Positions 1-8,171 of a DNA stretch of 41,741 bases are shown piece by piece. Each line of letters starts with the position of its first letter. The stretch's first letter is position 1. The stretch is from Verrucomicrobiota bacterium (GTDB lineage: Bacteria > Verrucomicrobiota > Verrucomicrobiia > Limisphaerales > AAA164-E04). Position numbers and translations under genes: made by a program. The stretch is taken from the NCBI GenBank assembly GCA_027619545.1, contig JAQCFT010000004.1, forward strand, positions 1 to 41,741. Reading direction: 5' to 3'. The notes under the pieces were generated by a model that was not told where the DNA came from, did no database searches, and was given only the letters and a program-made list of their open reading frames with translations.

Positions 1-721
1 GAAAATAAACATATACATAGCTCTCATGCCACATCACGTCGTATACATACTACCCAATCGTGTTTTCAATGTATCGATAGCTCCATGAATCAGTGTCACC
101 ATGTGAAAGATGATCTCCTACGACAACCTAACTCAAAAGTAAACAACGGGAGGCAAGAATGAAATGAAGCAGAATTGGGCGTCGGGCAAATGATGAATGC
201 CCTCATACTGAAGTACAACAATGTTAACAATTGTAAACACACGGCACCCATAGCGGGTATCTCAACATCAACCGGTATGGCTTGTTTCGTAAACCCTAAT
301 AAGAGCGCTTCGAATGCATAGAGGAGAAAGCACTTACAGAAGTAATACTTTGAATCGCTCTTGAAAGCGGATGCAACACGAATGATTCCCTCTGATTCAT
401 CCTGATGACACACATTCCGGCGTGAAGGGTGCCCTGCGTAATTCGGAATACTTCCACCAGATTTTTGTGGGATACCTGGGTAAGTTGTTTAAGCCGCCCT
501 CATCCGAAAAGAATTTTCAAAGAGAACATTCAGAGGCGAGCAAGCCGTGCTGAGATTTTGCGTTCAGGATGACGACCGGAGGTTAATTGCGGGGACGCCG
601 GTTATTATCTAAAAACCTCTGCGCCTCCTCGTCTCAGTCCGCCGGGTTGGCGAGACAGGCGTGAGAATTCATCTTTTGGATTGAAATGCGGTTGGAATGG
701 TTTTTGAATGTCACTTCGGTT
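1..721. other. Long stretch without a convincing gene
   Basis: I see no protein gene I would defend here. The longest open frame (96-413, minus, 105 codons) has no recognisable domain, an irregular Cys/Phe-rich composition and no clear ribosome binding site. The first 480 bp are clearly more AT-rich than the genes further right, which fits intergenic or decayed DNA. It ends at tRNA-Arg. Confidence 0.5.
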
Positions 722-798
<77 letters not shown>

Positions 799-809
799 TT
801 CTTTTCTTC

Positions 810-1016
810 TAACCGCACCGCCGCGGTAGCGGGATCTGCGAGATTCAGCAGATGATCGCAGATATTTTTTTCTTTCCCTATGCATCGTGGTTTACGTATT
901 TGCTGGAATCAATGGTTCATCTCCCAGATCCCAAGTCGAACTGATGTTCTAAAGTATTAATAATCTGCGATCATCTGTTTAATCTCGCAGATCCCGCTAC
1001 CGCGGCGGTGCGGTTA
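810..1016. repeat. 54-bp near-perfect inverted repeat around a 99-bp spacer
   Basis: The left arm (810-863) begins TAACCGCACCGCCGCGG and the right arm (963-1016) is its reverse complement, with three mismatches around AGATTCAGCAG versus AGATTAAACAG. The spacer is AT-rich and has no open frame. A 207-bp unit with long terminal inverted repeats resembles a MITE or a large hairpin element. No target-site duplication is obvious (TTC on the left, AAA on the right). It lies between tRNA-Arg and the 3' end of apbE, so it could also act as a bidirectional terminator. Confidence 0.85.
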
Positions 1017-1046
1017 AAATAAAGGGCTATTTGAGGTCTTTTTTCT

Positions 1047-2090
1047 TCAAGTCTCCTTGGGGGATGCTTCATCCGAGTGGTCTGTGCCTGGTTCCAGTCC
1101 TTCCAGGTGGGTTGTGTAGTCGGTTTCTTGTTCGCCTTGTTCGACGAGGAGCCATTTGCTGTCCGGGTAGAGGGATTGGATGGCGGGCATGGCTTTGAGT
1201 CCGTCGACGAGCATGGCGGTGGACAGGGCGTCGGTGTCGGTGGTGTTGTTGCAGACGAGGCCTGCCATCCATTGCCCATGAGCCGGTTGTCCGGTGCGAC
1301 CGTTGATGACGTGGCCGAAGGTGCGGTTGTCGGTCTGGAAGGATTTGCCCCACACGGCGGAGACGGACAGGCTCTGGTCTTTGAGCGGCACGGAGGTAAG
1401 CAGGTCTTCCTGGGTGAAGTCGGGGGAGCTGTCGTCGGATGCCACGTAGTAGGGGAAGGCCGGGTCTTTCTCGGGTTTGATGATGGCGATGTGCCAGGCG
1501 TCGTCTTCGGGAGGTGTTCCGATGGCGCAGATGGTGCTGGTGCCGCCGTGGAGGATGGCGCTTTCGAGTTCGTAATCCCGGATGATTTCTGCCGCGCATT
1601 CCAGGGCGTAGCCTTTGCCGACGGCTCCAAGGTCCAGCATGACGCCTTCACGGTCGAATTGAACGCTGTAGTTGTTCCGGTCCAGCTGGACGTGTTGGCG
1701 TCCGACGACCTGCATGGCGTGTTCGATGGCGCTTTCAGAGGGGGCTTCTCCGGTGCCTTTCATGAAGCCCCAACATTTGATCAAAGGGCCCATGGTGATG
1801 TCGAAGGCGCCCTGGGTATAGGTGGATAGTCTGAGGCAGCGTTCGAGGAGATCAAAGAGCAGGGGATCGACCCGGACGGGGGCAATCGCGGCCTGGCGGT
1901 TGACGCGTGCGATTTGGCTGGAGGGGTTGTAGAGGCTGAGTTTGGCGTCGAGTTTTTCGATTTCGTCCAGCGCTTCTTCGGCGATGGATTGGAGCCAGTC
2001 GCGGCGTTCTCCGTGCAGCACGATTTCAAAGCGCGTGGCCATGGCCATGCGGGCGGCGCGGATGGTGTTGGGTTCTTCGGTGGGGGGCAT
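1047..2090 (-). CDS. apbE: FAD:protein FMN transferase (ApbE family)
   Basis: The 347-residue product matches ApbE enzymes, which move FMN from FAD to a Ser or Thr of target flavoproteins such as Nqr or Rnf subunits. Family signatures visible are AFDITMGPLIKCWGF (95-109), LDLGAVGKGYALE (152-164), GHVINGRTGQP (259-269) and TDTDALSTAM (284-293), the last being the metal/FAD-binding Asp-Thr motif. There is no signal peptide or lipobox, so this copy is probably cytoplasmic, unlike many ApbE lipoproteins. The ATG is preceded only by an A-rich run, with no good Shine-Dalgarno. A 16-bp imperfect palindrome lies directly upstream (2103-2148). It is monocistronic. No flavoprotein target is encoded nearby. 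Confidence 0.93.
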   Translation of the reverse strand: MPPTEEPNTIRAARMAMATRFEIVLHGERRDWLQSIAEEALDEIEKLDAKLSLYNPSSQIARVNRQAAIAPVRVDPLLFDLLERCLRLSTYTQGAFDITMGPLIKCWGFMKGTGEAPSESAIEHAMQVVGRQHVQLDRNNYSVQFDREGVMLDLGAVGKGYALECAAEIIRDYELESAILHGGTSTICAIGTPPEDDAWHIAIIKPEKDPAFPYYVASDDSSPDFTQEDLLTSVPLKDQSLSVSAVWGKSFQTDNRTFGHVINGRTGQPAHGQWMAGLVCNNTTDTDALSTAMLVDGLKAMPAIQSLYPDSKWLLVEQGEQETDYTTHLEGLEPGTDHSDEASPKET

Positions 2091-2102
2091 TTTTTTTTCT
2101 CA

Positions 2103-2148
2103 CACGAAGGCACTAAGGCACGAAGTTTTTTACCTTAGTGGCTTTGTG
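2103..2148. repeat. Imperfect palindrome in the apbE 5' region
   Basis: CACGAAGGCACTAAGG (2103-2118) pairs with CCTTAGTGGCTTTGTG (2133-2148) at 14 of 16 positions, with a 14-nt loop. The stem would form in the apbE leader, 12 nt before the start codon. Its wording resembles short repeats scattered in intergenic DNA rather than a known riboswitch. Confidence 0.6.
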
Positions 2149-2342
2149 GTTTGTTTAAGTTTGGGGTTGTTGGGTGGTGTATGGGGTGATGGATGTGGTT
2201 TAAATATGACTTTGCGGTCTTGGCGCCTTTGCGTGAAAAGGGATAATACGGGGCGGATGCGTCATGGGGGCTCCATTTCAGTGTCGTCATTATTTACGTG
2301 ACAACATCTTGCATCGAACCTTTTAGAGGCTGCGAGGTTATT

Positions 2343-2514
2343 AATGGTTGTTTGTTTTTGTCGCCAAGGCGCGAAGGCGTAAAGACGCAAAGGATTGTTG
2401 AAAAGGTTTTTTGTTGTGATGTCCAGGCGAGGTGTTGGGTTTCCATTGTGAGGTGAAATTAAGTTCGGTTGCCATGAGGGCGCGCCAGGGATCCCGAGGT
2501 GTCGGGATTCTACC
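2343..2514. repeat. Dispersed intergenic repeat, copy 1
   Basis: This segment shares an ordered series of blocks with 8913-9101 in the same orientation: GTCGCCAAGGCGCG, AGACGCAAAG, TTGTGATGTCCAGG, GTGAAATTAAGTTCGG and TGCCATGAGG. The blocks are separated by variable spacers. No open frame is conserved between the two copies. It occupies most of the 487-bp gap between apbE and the GFO/IDH gene; I see nothing else there except the palindrome next to apbE and the terminator at 2523-2554. Confidence 0.75.
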
Positions 2515-2522
2515 TGCGGCAT

Positions 2523-2554
2523 GAAAAAGGGTTCCACCCTGTTGGTGGAACCCT
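2523..2554 (-). terminator. Rho-independent terminator of the GFO/IDH gene
   Basis: AGGGTTCCACC (2528-2538) and GGTGGAACCCT (2544-2554) form a perfect 11-bp stem with a 5-nt loop. On the minus strand it is followed by five T (2527-2523). It begins 23 bp after the stop codon of the oxidoreductase gene. Confidence 0.93.
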
Positions 2555-2577
2555 GTGCAAATGGTTGTGGATTCGGA

Positions 2578-3963
2578 CTATGAGAGATCCATGGTACCGT
2601 AGGTGATGGGCTTGATTTCTTTGCCGTCACCGGTGGTGATCTTACGGGTCTTCTCGTCGTAAACGCACATGATGTTCAAGCGATCAGACATTTCAGCCAG
2701 TGAAATGACGGTTTGAACTTTCACAGCCAGGTCGATACCGCAGTTGGGCTGTTCGCGGGTGCGGATACATTCGATCCAGTTTTTCTCGTGGTGAGAAATG
2801 GCTTCACCCGGCAACAGATCGTCAAACACTTCGGCGTCAACTTCGTCGGAGAATTTGCGTTCAGGGATCAGTTCGATCTTCACGCTTCCCAGACCACCCA
2901 TCATGAGCGTGCCGTGGTGGCCGCGGATGGATTCGTTGAAGTTACGCTCGTTGACGGTGCTGGAGGCGACGACCAGGTTGAATCCGGAAGGGAATTCGAT
3001 GATGGCCTGGACGTTTTCGTCCACGTCACGCTCGTAAGTGCCGGGGGTGTTTTTGTCGGTGCGCAGGGCTTTGTTACCCAAGCTGACAACACGGGCAGGA
3101 TACTCGGGAGCTCCGGTGGCCAACATGTAAGGGTGGAGCAAGTGAGGCAGCAAGTCACCCAACAGACCGGCGCAGTAAGGATAGTATTTACGCCAGCGGA
3201 AGTAGTGATCTGCGTTGAAGGGGATCTTCTTGTTCACGTCGCCCAGCCAGTGCTCCCAGTTCATGTCGTCCGGGGTGGCCCAATCCTGGATGGTGTAGTT
3301 CCATTCACCCTTTGGGTTGTTGCGCATGTAGGAAGTGGTTCCCATTACGAGAGGTCCGATCATGCCGGATTGGATGATTTCGGCGGCCTTGTGGTATTTG
3401 CGGGCCGAGCAACCTTGTGAGCCGACCTGGATCAGGCGGCCGGTGCGTTTGCAGGCGTCCTGGATCTGCCATGCTTCCGTCAGGTAACGGGTCATGGGTT
3501 TTTCACAGTAAACGTCCTTGCCGGCGTTCATGGCGTCCACGGAACAGATGGTGTGCCAGTGGTCCACGGTGGCGACGCAAACAGCATCGATGTTCTTGTC
3601 TTCCAGAAGTTTGCGGTGGTCCTCATATTGAGCGACCTTTTCACCGATGATGCCCTGAGCCTGGTCCATGCGGCTTTGGGAGACGTCGCAAACGGCTACT
3701 TGTGCCAGGTTGCTTTCGCCTTTGTGCCCCTTCATGCTGCGAACGTGGGCCTGGCCCTGGCCACCCACACCGATGTAGCCGACGTTGACCCGGTCATTGG
3801 CTCCAATGACGCGTCCGGTTGAGGGCGCCTGGTTTTGACCGTAAACGGGGGTTTTGATGATGTTCGAGGAAGCAACCACCGCGGCGGCAGTGGAAGCCTT
3901 CTTGATAAAACCTCGACGGGAATCTTCTCCGCCGACCTGTGCTTGCTTTTGATTGTTTTCCAT
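2578..3963 (-). CDS. Tat-exported GFO/IDH/MocA family oxidoreductase
   Basis: This is a 461-residue NAD(P)-dependent oxidoreductase of the Gfo/Idh/MocA group, which usually acts on sugars, inositols or glycosides. A twin-arginine signal (RRGFIKKASTAAAVV, from residue 16) points to export already folded with cofactor. The Rossmann motif GVGGQG is at 65-70 and the EKP catalytic motif (CEKPMTR) at 153-159. The C-terminal half contains the substrate domain (WRKYYPYCAGLLGDLLPHLLHPYML). The start is set at the ATG at 3963; an in-frame TTG at 3972 would add three residues. It has its own terminator and no operon partner, so the substrate cannot be predicted. Many paralogues of this Tat-exported type are typical of Verrucomicrobiota and Planctomycetota. 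Confidence 0.92.
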   Translation of the reverse strand: MENNQKQAQVGGEDSRRGFIKKASTAAAVVASSNIIKTPVYGQNQAPSTGRVIGANDRVNVGYIGVGGQGQAHVRSMKGHKGESNLAQVAVCDVSQSRMDQAQGIIGEKVAQYEDHRKLLEDKNIDAVCVATVDHWHTICSVDAMNAGKDVYCEKPMTRYLTEAWQIQDACKRTGRLIQVGSQGCSARKYHKAAEIIQSGMIGPLVMGTTSYMRNNPKGEWNYTIQDWATPDDMNWEHWLGDVNKKIPFNADHYFRWRKYYPYCAGLLGDLLPHLLHPYMLATGAPEYPARVVSLGNKALRTDKNTPGTYERDVDENVQAIIEFPSGFNLVVASSTVNERNFNESIRGHHGTLMMGGLGSVKIELIPERKFSDEVDAEVFDDLLPGEAISHHEKNWIECIRTREQPNCGIDLAVKVQTVISLAEMSDRLNIMCVYDEKTRKITTGDGKEIKPITYGTMDLS

Positions 3964-4095
3964 AAGACTCAAAAATTTTGATGAGTTTTTCTCTCTATAG
4001 GAGGCTTGAGATCATCTTAGTCAAATCCCCGCATGGGTCAATGCTCAAGATCACCTGTAAGCCGGAAATTTTGACGCTCCTTTTTCTGAATTCAT

Positions 4096-5361
4096 TCAGA
4101 TCTGTTTTTCGAGCACGGTTTTTCCTCCGATCACGACTTTTTGGGGTGGAATTTTGGTATGGATGATGGCCTCGTGCAGATCCCTTTCCGTGCCTTTGCA
4201 GGGGAGGCTGATCCAGTCTGCTTGTTTGCCGGGGGCGAGGCTGCCGATGGTCGAATCCAGTCCCAACACTTTTGCAGCGGTCAGGGTGGTCATCTCGATG
4301 GCCATTTGAGGACGCAGTGTCGGGAAGGATTTCAGCAGGGATTGCATTTCGTGGAACATGCTGAGGCTTTGAGGATGTTGATCAGGACGAATCGACGCCA
4401 GACTGTCCGTTCCGAGTGCAACCGGTATGTTGTGGTTCAGGCATTTTTCCAGTTGAAAAGGCGGGTGTTGGAAGTAGTGATGACTGCGAGGGCAGTGGAC
4501 GATGCCGATGTTGTGATGGGCCAGGATTGCCAAATCCGAGTCATCCAGGCCGTTGGCGTGGATGATGATGGTTCCATTGCGAATGGCTCCTTTGCTTTCA
4601 AGTAATTGAATCGGGCTTCCCGTTCCCCAATTCGGCAGATGGCCTATGGATGAGAACCAATCGTGCATCGGTCCGGAATGCTTTTGAAAGAGATCCATTT
4701 CTTCCTGAGATTCGGCCAGGTGGACGGAGATGGGTCTTTTTGACAGTTCAGGGTGTTCTTGAATGAATCGCCACAATATCGGTGTGGTGGTGTAGGGGGC
4801 GTGGGGGGCCAGTCCGGAGATGAGGCCAGAAGCCAGGTCAGTTGATTGACATAGAAACCCTTTGTCTTGAAGTTGTTCGGATGTCCAGGGGATGCCTTCC
4901 AGTTGAATCCATTCAAACAGAGCCATCAGGCGTGCCCCTTGGCTGAGTTGTTCCCGCGAAAGTTGGATGGGTTGTGAAAGGTTGTCCGCAATGGTGGTGG
5001 TTCCGGATGCCGTGGATTGGTTGTATCCGGTTTGCCAGGAGTGTTGAAAATCCCCTGGAGACCAGGATTTTTTGAGGTCGATCATTTTCCGGATCCAGTC
5101 TGTGAAGGAGGCAGGTGGATCGAGCTTGCCTGCCATTTGGGTGTATTCCAGATGGCAATGAGCGTTGATCAATCCGGGCATCAATACGCTCTCTCCGAGG
5201 TCCATGTGGGTTCCCGTGTAAAGCTGCCGTACATGGTTCCACGGGCCGATGTCTTGGATCAAGCCGGATGCCACCACCATACCACCATCGAAAATCGGGG
5301 GAGAGCTAACCGGGAGCAGGCAGCGGCAGCGTATGATTTGGGGTTCGGGGGTGGGGGGCAT
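4096..5361 (-). CDS. Metal-dependent amidohydrolase (TrzA/SsnA/MqnX-like deaminase)
   Basis: The 421-residue protein belongs to the amidohydrolase superfamily of nucleobase and aminodeoxyfutalosine deaminases. Visible metal and catalytic positions are MPGLINAHCHLEYT (His68, His70), SVHLAESQEE (His214, Glu217), IIIHANGLDD (His269) and ALGTDSLAS (Asp319). The C-terminal beta-sandwich segment (LDSTIGSLAPGKQADWI) is the usual end of these enzymes. HLAESQEE is the pattern of the deaminases rather than of dihydroorotases. A role as aminodeoxyfutalosine deaminase (futalosine menaquinone route) or guanine/cytosine deaminase is possible but not decided by the sequence; no mqn gene is nearby. It is read alone; the 3' end is 132 bp from the start of the GFO/IDH gene. 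Confidence 0.85.
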   Translation of the reverse strand: MPPTPEPQIIRCRCLLPVSSPPIFDGGMVVASGLIQDIGPWNHVRQLYTGTHMDLGESVLMPGLINAHCHLEYTQMAGKLDPPASFTDWIRKMIDLKKSWSPGDFQHSWQTGYNQSTASGTTTIADNLSQPIQLSREQLSQGARLMALFEWIQLEGIPWTSEQLQDKGFLCQSTDLASGLISGLAPHAPYTTTPILWRFIQEHPELSKRPISVHLAESQEEMDLFQKHSGPMHDWFSSIGHLPNWGTGSPIQLLESKGAIRNGTIIIHANGLDDSDLAILAHHNIGIVHCPRSHHYFQHPPFQLEKCLNHNIPVALGTDSLASIRPDQHPQSLSMFHEMQSLLKSFPTLRPQMAIEMTTLTAAKVLGLDSTIGSLAPGKQADWISLPCKGTERDLHEAIIHTKIPPQKVVIGGKTVLEKQI

Positions 5362-5382
5362 GTGAGGTTAGGGCGATGGGTT

Positions 5383-5616
5383 GGGTCCCGCTGCCGCGGG
5401 GCCGCGGGAGCGTAAAGTGTGTTCGAGATGTTGGGGCGTTGTGCGGACACTGTGGCGGACGCGCGGCAGCGCATCCCTACCGGCCAAGGGCCTTTGGATT
5501 TGGTAGGGCCCCGCTGCCGCGGGGCCGCGGGCGCGTAAAGTTTGTTCGAGATGTTGAGGCGTTGAGCGGACACTGTGGCGGACGCGCAGCAGCGCATCCC
5601 TACCGGCCAAGGGCCT
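5383..5616. repeat. Two tandem copies of a 123-bp GC-rich repeat
   Basis: Unit 1 (5383-5505) and unit 2 (5506-5616, last bases degenerate) are almost identical. Both contain CCGCTGCCGCGGGGCCGCGG, GTTCGAGATGTTG, GGACACTGTGGCGGACGCGC and CATCCCTACCGGCCAAGGGC. All open frames here on either strand are by-products of the repeat. It fills the gap upstream of the amidohydrolase and downstream of hpf. The sequence style is that of a dispersed intergenic repeat that has duplicated in place. Confidence 0.9.
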
Positions 5617-5700
5617 GTTGGCTTTCCGTCGTGAAGTTATTTTGATTTCCAATGGCATGAGGTTACGCATCGGGGACGATCCCATCTACCTGTGGAGATT

Positions 5701-5734
5701 AAAAAAGAAGCCGCTCGATGTGGGGTCGAGCGGC
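5701..5734 (-). terminator. Rho-independent terminator of hpf
   Basis: GCCGCTCGA (5710-5718) and TCGAGCGGC (5726-5734) form a perfect 9-bp stem. On the minus strand the stem is followed by CTTCTTTTTT (5710-5701). It lies 40 bp after the hpf stop codon. Confidence 0.92.
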
Positions 5735-5774
5735 ATGCCAAAATCATGGGTTTGGTGTCGGTTAACTTGACCGG

Positions 5775-6119
5775 CTATTCTTGAAGGAGTCGCTTGTTAC
5801 GAGCGGCTTCACTTTGTGTTTTGGATTTTTTTTTACTGTGGCGCTTGCGGATCTGTTGTTCGATCTTCTTGGTTACCAAGTCCATGGCTGCATAAAGATC
5901 GTTTTCATAGTCCGTCGCGTAAAGGTCGTTTCCTTTGACCCCCAATCGAATGGAGCACTTGAATTGTTTTTCCGGGGAACGTGTGTTGTCATGTTCCAGG
6001 TTGACGCGGGCGTCGATGGCCCATCGATCCAGATGTTCCAACTTGTCGATACGTCCAAGAATATGGTTCTCGATCGATTTTGTTAATTTAATATTATGCG
6101 TTGTCAGCACGAATTTCAT
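5775..6119 (-). CDS. hpf: Ribosome hibernation-promoting factor (short HPF/YfiA type)
   Basis: The 114-residue product has the HPF fold: FVLTTHNIKLTKSIENHILGRI at the N-terminus (beta-alpha), LEHDNTRSPEKQFKCSIRL and LYAMDLVTKKIEQQ-like second helix (DLYAAMDLVTKKIEQQIRK). The basic tail (KRHSKKKSKTQSEAARNKR) is normal for the group and contacts 16S rRNA and the decoding site. At this length it lacks the C-terminal dimerisation domain of long HPF, so it would either stabilise 100S dimers together with a partner or simply silence 70S ribosomes in stationary phase. The start is the ATG at 6119; a TTG two codons upstream is less likely. A strong terminator follows. Confidence 0.93.
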   Translation of the reverse strand: MKFVLTTHNIKLTKSIENHILGRIDKLEHLDRWAIDARVNLEHDNTRSPEKQFKCSIRLGVKGNDLYATDYENDLYAAMDLVTKKIEQQIRKRHSKKKSKTQSEAARNKRLLQE

Positions 6120-6326
6120 TTGCAAACACTCTCTTTTAGTGATGGTTGCTACCCGGTTTCTGGCGGGTAACCCTTATTCGAAACGGCTCTTTTAGGAAAA
6201 CTGCCGACCCATTGCCAGCAAAAACGGGAGAAATCTTTCGTTTTATGTTCCCTGAATCCCAGAACCGGACTTGTCTCGGCCGGACGCGGGGCGTCCTTTT
6301 CTAATCCGGAAGATGTGAAGGTATCC

Positions 6327-8171
6327 TCATGGCGCAGGTTCCGCGATCGCGACCGATGCTTGATTTTCTTCGGGTTCATACCAATCGCCTCGCAGCCAGT
6401 CAGCCAGGAGACCGATGGCTTCTTCGTCCAAAATGCCTTCTTCACGGAAGGAGGGCATGCGGTCGTTGTTACTTTTGTAAAAGCGGGCATGAGCCGGGTT
6501 GGAGATGAATTCGATCATCCACCCACGCGAACCATAACCCGTAAGGTCCGGTCCGTCCATATCCTCATCTTCAAAATGAAATTCATGACATTCCGTGCAT
6601 CCGACGTCGTAAAACAATTCATCCCTATCTTCATCGCTGAGTGGTGTTTCTGTTGTTTCTGGATTCTTTTGGGACGGGAGTTGTGCTTCTGCTGACAGAA
6701 TCCTGACAACTGCAGCCAGGGCGTCTTTTTTGTCTGCGTCAAATTCAGCCACATCGTCAGTAACATATTTTACCATGTCTCCATCGGCAAAAGCGGTACC
6801 ACCGAAGTAACGTTCCGTGGCGATATGATCCGGGTTCAGAAATTCCGTCAACCATTGCCTTGAAGCGAATCCTTTGAGATCCGGTGCGCTGGGAGCGTCT
6901 GCCGGGATTGCCCCAAGGCCATCATGCCCGTCGTAACGGTGACAGCTTGAGCAATGGGTGGCGAACAGTTGCGGGCCTTGTGTTTTGGGATCTTGATGAA
7001 GCAGTTGCAGGGCGCCTTGTGCCGGGATGCCTTTGGGTCCGGAAGCCAACTCAATGGCTCTTGCCGCCTTGATCTGAGCTTCTTTTGCCGCGGTCTGATA
7101 GCCCGCATTTCGGGCATCGTTGTTTTTGGCTGTGAGTGTCAGCCAGATGGCACCGCCCAACAAGAAGATGCTCACGAGGATGTTCAGCACGTGGCCGGCG
7201 ATATGGCGCCCGATCCAAGGCATCAGTGCGAAGTAGCCTACGATGGCTCCCGGTATGACGATGGCCCCGACAATTTCCAGTTCGCCGGGGAAATATTTCA
7301 GGAACTGGAAAAGGAACAGAAAGTACCACTCCGGACGTGCAGCTGCGTAAAGGTCGGTGGGATCAGCCGGCGAAGCCAATGGAGCCCCCATTCCCAAGTG
7401 AGCAAACCCAAACCATTGAGGTTTGACGGTGATCAGCAACACGACACCCATCACGGCCAGGGAGGTCAAAGCGTTTTTCAAGGCTTGGTTTGGCCAAAAA
7501 GGTTCCGATATCACATCCGGTTTTGATTCGGTTTCCATTTGGCGATAACGTCTCATCAGCAGCATGCGCCCGACTAAAAGAAGGACGAGCAGAAATGGAA
7601 AAAAGCCTGCATGCAGGGCAAAGAAACGCGTCAGGGCGAAGTGCCCGAAATGATCGCCTCCCACTGAGATGCGCTCCAGATAGGGGCCGATCACGGGTGA
7701 AAGGGACATGATGTGCGTCCGCACCTTTGCGGACCAATACCCCTGCTGATCCCATGGCAGCAGGTAGCCGGTCAGAGAACAACTCACGACCACCAGGGCC
7801 ATCGCCATGGCCAGCCAAAACATCAGTTCACGTGGCTTTTGGTAACCTCTGAACCAGATTTTCTGCAGCACATGCAGGAGTACAAGGATCACCATGGCTT
7901 CGGCGGCGTAGTAATGGATACCACGGACAAGCCATCCGAATGGCATGATGTGCTGGATATAAAAAACGCTTTCCCAAGCTGTTCGGGTGCTCGGGCTGTA
8001 GGCCATCCACAGGGCGAATCCCGTGATGGCCTGCACGACGAACATAAACACCAGCAATCCTCCCCATGTGTAACGCCATTTAGCCCCGCCCGGGATTTTC
8101 CGGAAAAGGAGTGATTCGAACGATTTAACCAGCCCGGTTCGTTCTTCTAACCATTTCAGGAACATATGCAT
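6327..8171 (-). CDS. Cytochrome b/subunit IV fused to two cytochrome c domains (bc complex)
   Basis: The 614-residue protein is the membrane core of a quinol:cytochrome c oxidoreductase. Residues 1-215 match cytochrome b6, with PRELMFW (113-119) and His86 and His100 on helix B. Helix D has His187, but residue 202, where cytochrome b6 numbering expects the fourth haem ligand, is Arg (GRMLLMRR). Residues 216-345 match subunit IV, with the Qo motif PEWY at 280-283. Two cytochrome c domains follow: CSSCH (407-411) and CTECH (525-529), the second with RMPSF giving a plausible Met ligand. The stop of the Rieske gene overlaps its ATG by one base, so the two are translationally coupled. The fusion supplies the cytochrome c1 function, for which no separate gene exists here. 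An alternative ATG lies two codons in. Confidence 0.93.
   Translation of the reverse strand: MHMFLKWLEERTGLVKSFESLLFRKIPGGAKWRYTWGGLLVFMFVVQAITGFALWMAYSPSTRTAWESVFYIQHIMPFGWLVRGIHYYAAEAMVILVLLHVLQKIWFRGYQKPRELMFWLAMAMALVVVSCSLTGYLLPWDQQGYWSAKVRTHIMSLSPVIGPYLERISVGGDHFGHFALTRFFALHAGFFPFLLVLLLVGRMLLMRRYRQMETESKPDVISEPFWPNQALKNALTSLAVMGVVLLITVKPQWFGFAHLGMGAPLASPADPTDLYAAARPEWYFLFLFQFLKYFPGELEIVGAIVIPGAIVGYFALMPWIGRHIAGHVLNILVSIFLLGGAIWLTLTAKNNDARNAGYQTAAKEAQIKAARAIELASGPKGIPAQGALQLLHQDPKTQGPQLFATHCSSCHRYDGHDGLGAIPADAPSAPDLKGFASRQWLTEFLNPDHIATERYFGGTAFADGDMVKYVTDDVAEFDADKKDALAAVVRILSAEAQLPSQKNPETTETPLSDEDRDELFYDVGCTECHEFHFEDEDMDGPDLTGYGSRGWMIEFISNPAHARFYKSNNDRMPSFREEGILDEEAIGLLADWLRGDWYEPEENQASVAIAEPAP

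Noticed and set aside
96-413. 105-codon minus-strand ORF
   Set aside because: No domain, no ribosome binding site and irregular composition; not enough to call a gene.
1077-1829. 250-codon plus-strand ORF antisense to apbE
   Set aside because: Val/Gly/Asp-rich mirror of a GC-rich gene; apbE itself has all family motifs.
3978-4166. 62-codon plus-strand ORF between the GFO/IDH gene and the amidohydrolase
   Set aside because: No motif, overlaps the end of the amidohydrolase and lies in the spacer.
5368-5685. ORFs on both strands in the tandem repeat
   Set aside because: They only translate the two repeat units and their palindromes.
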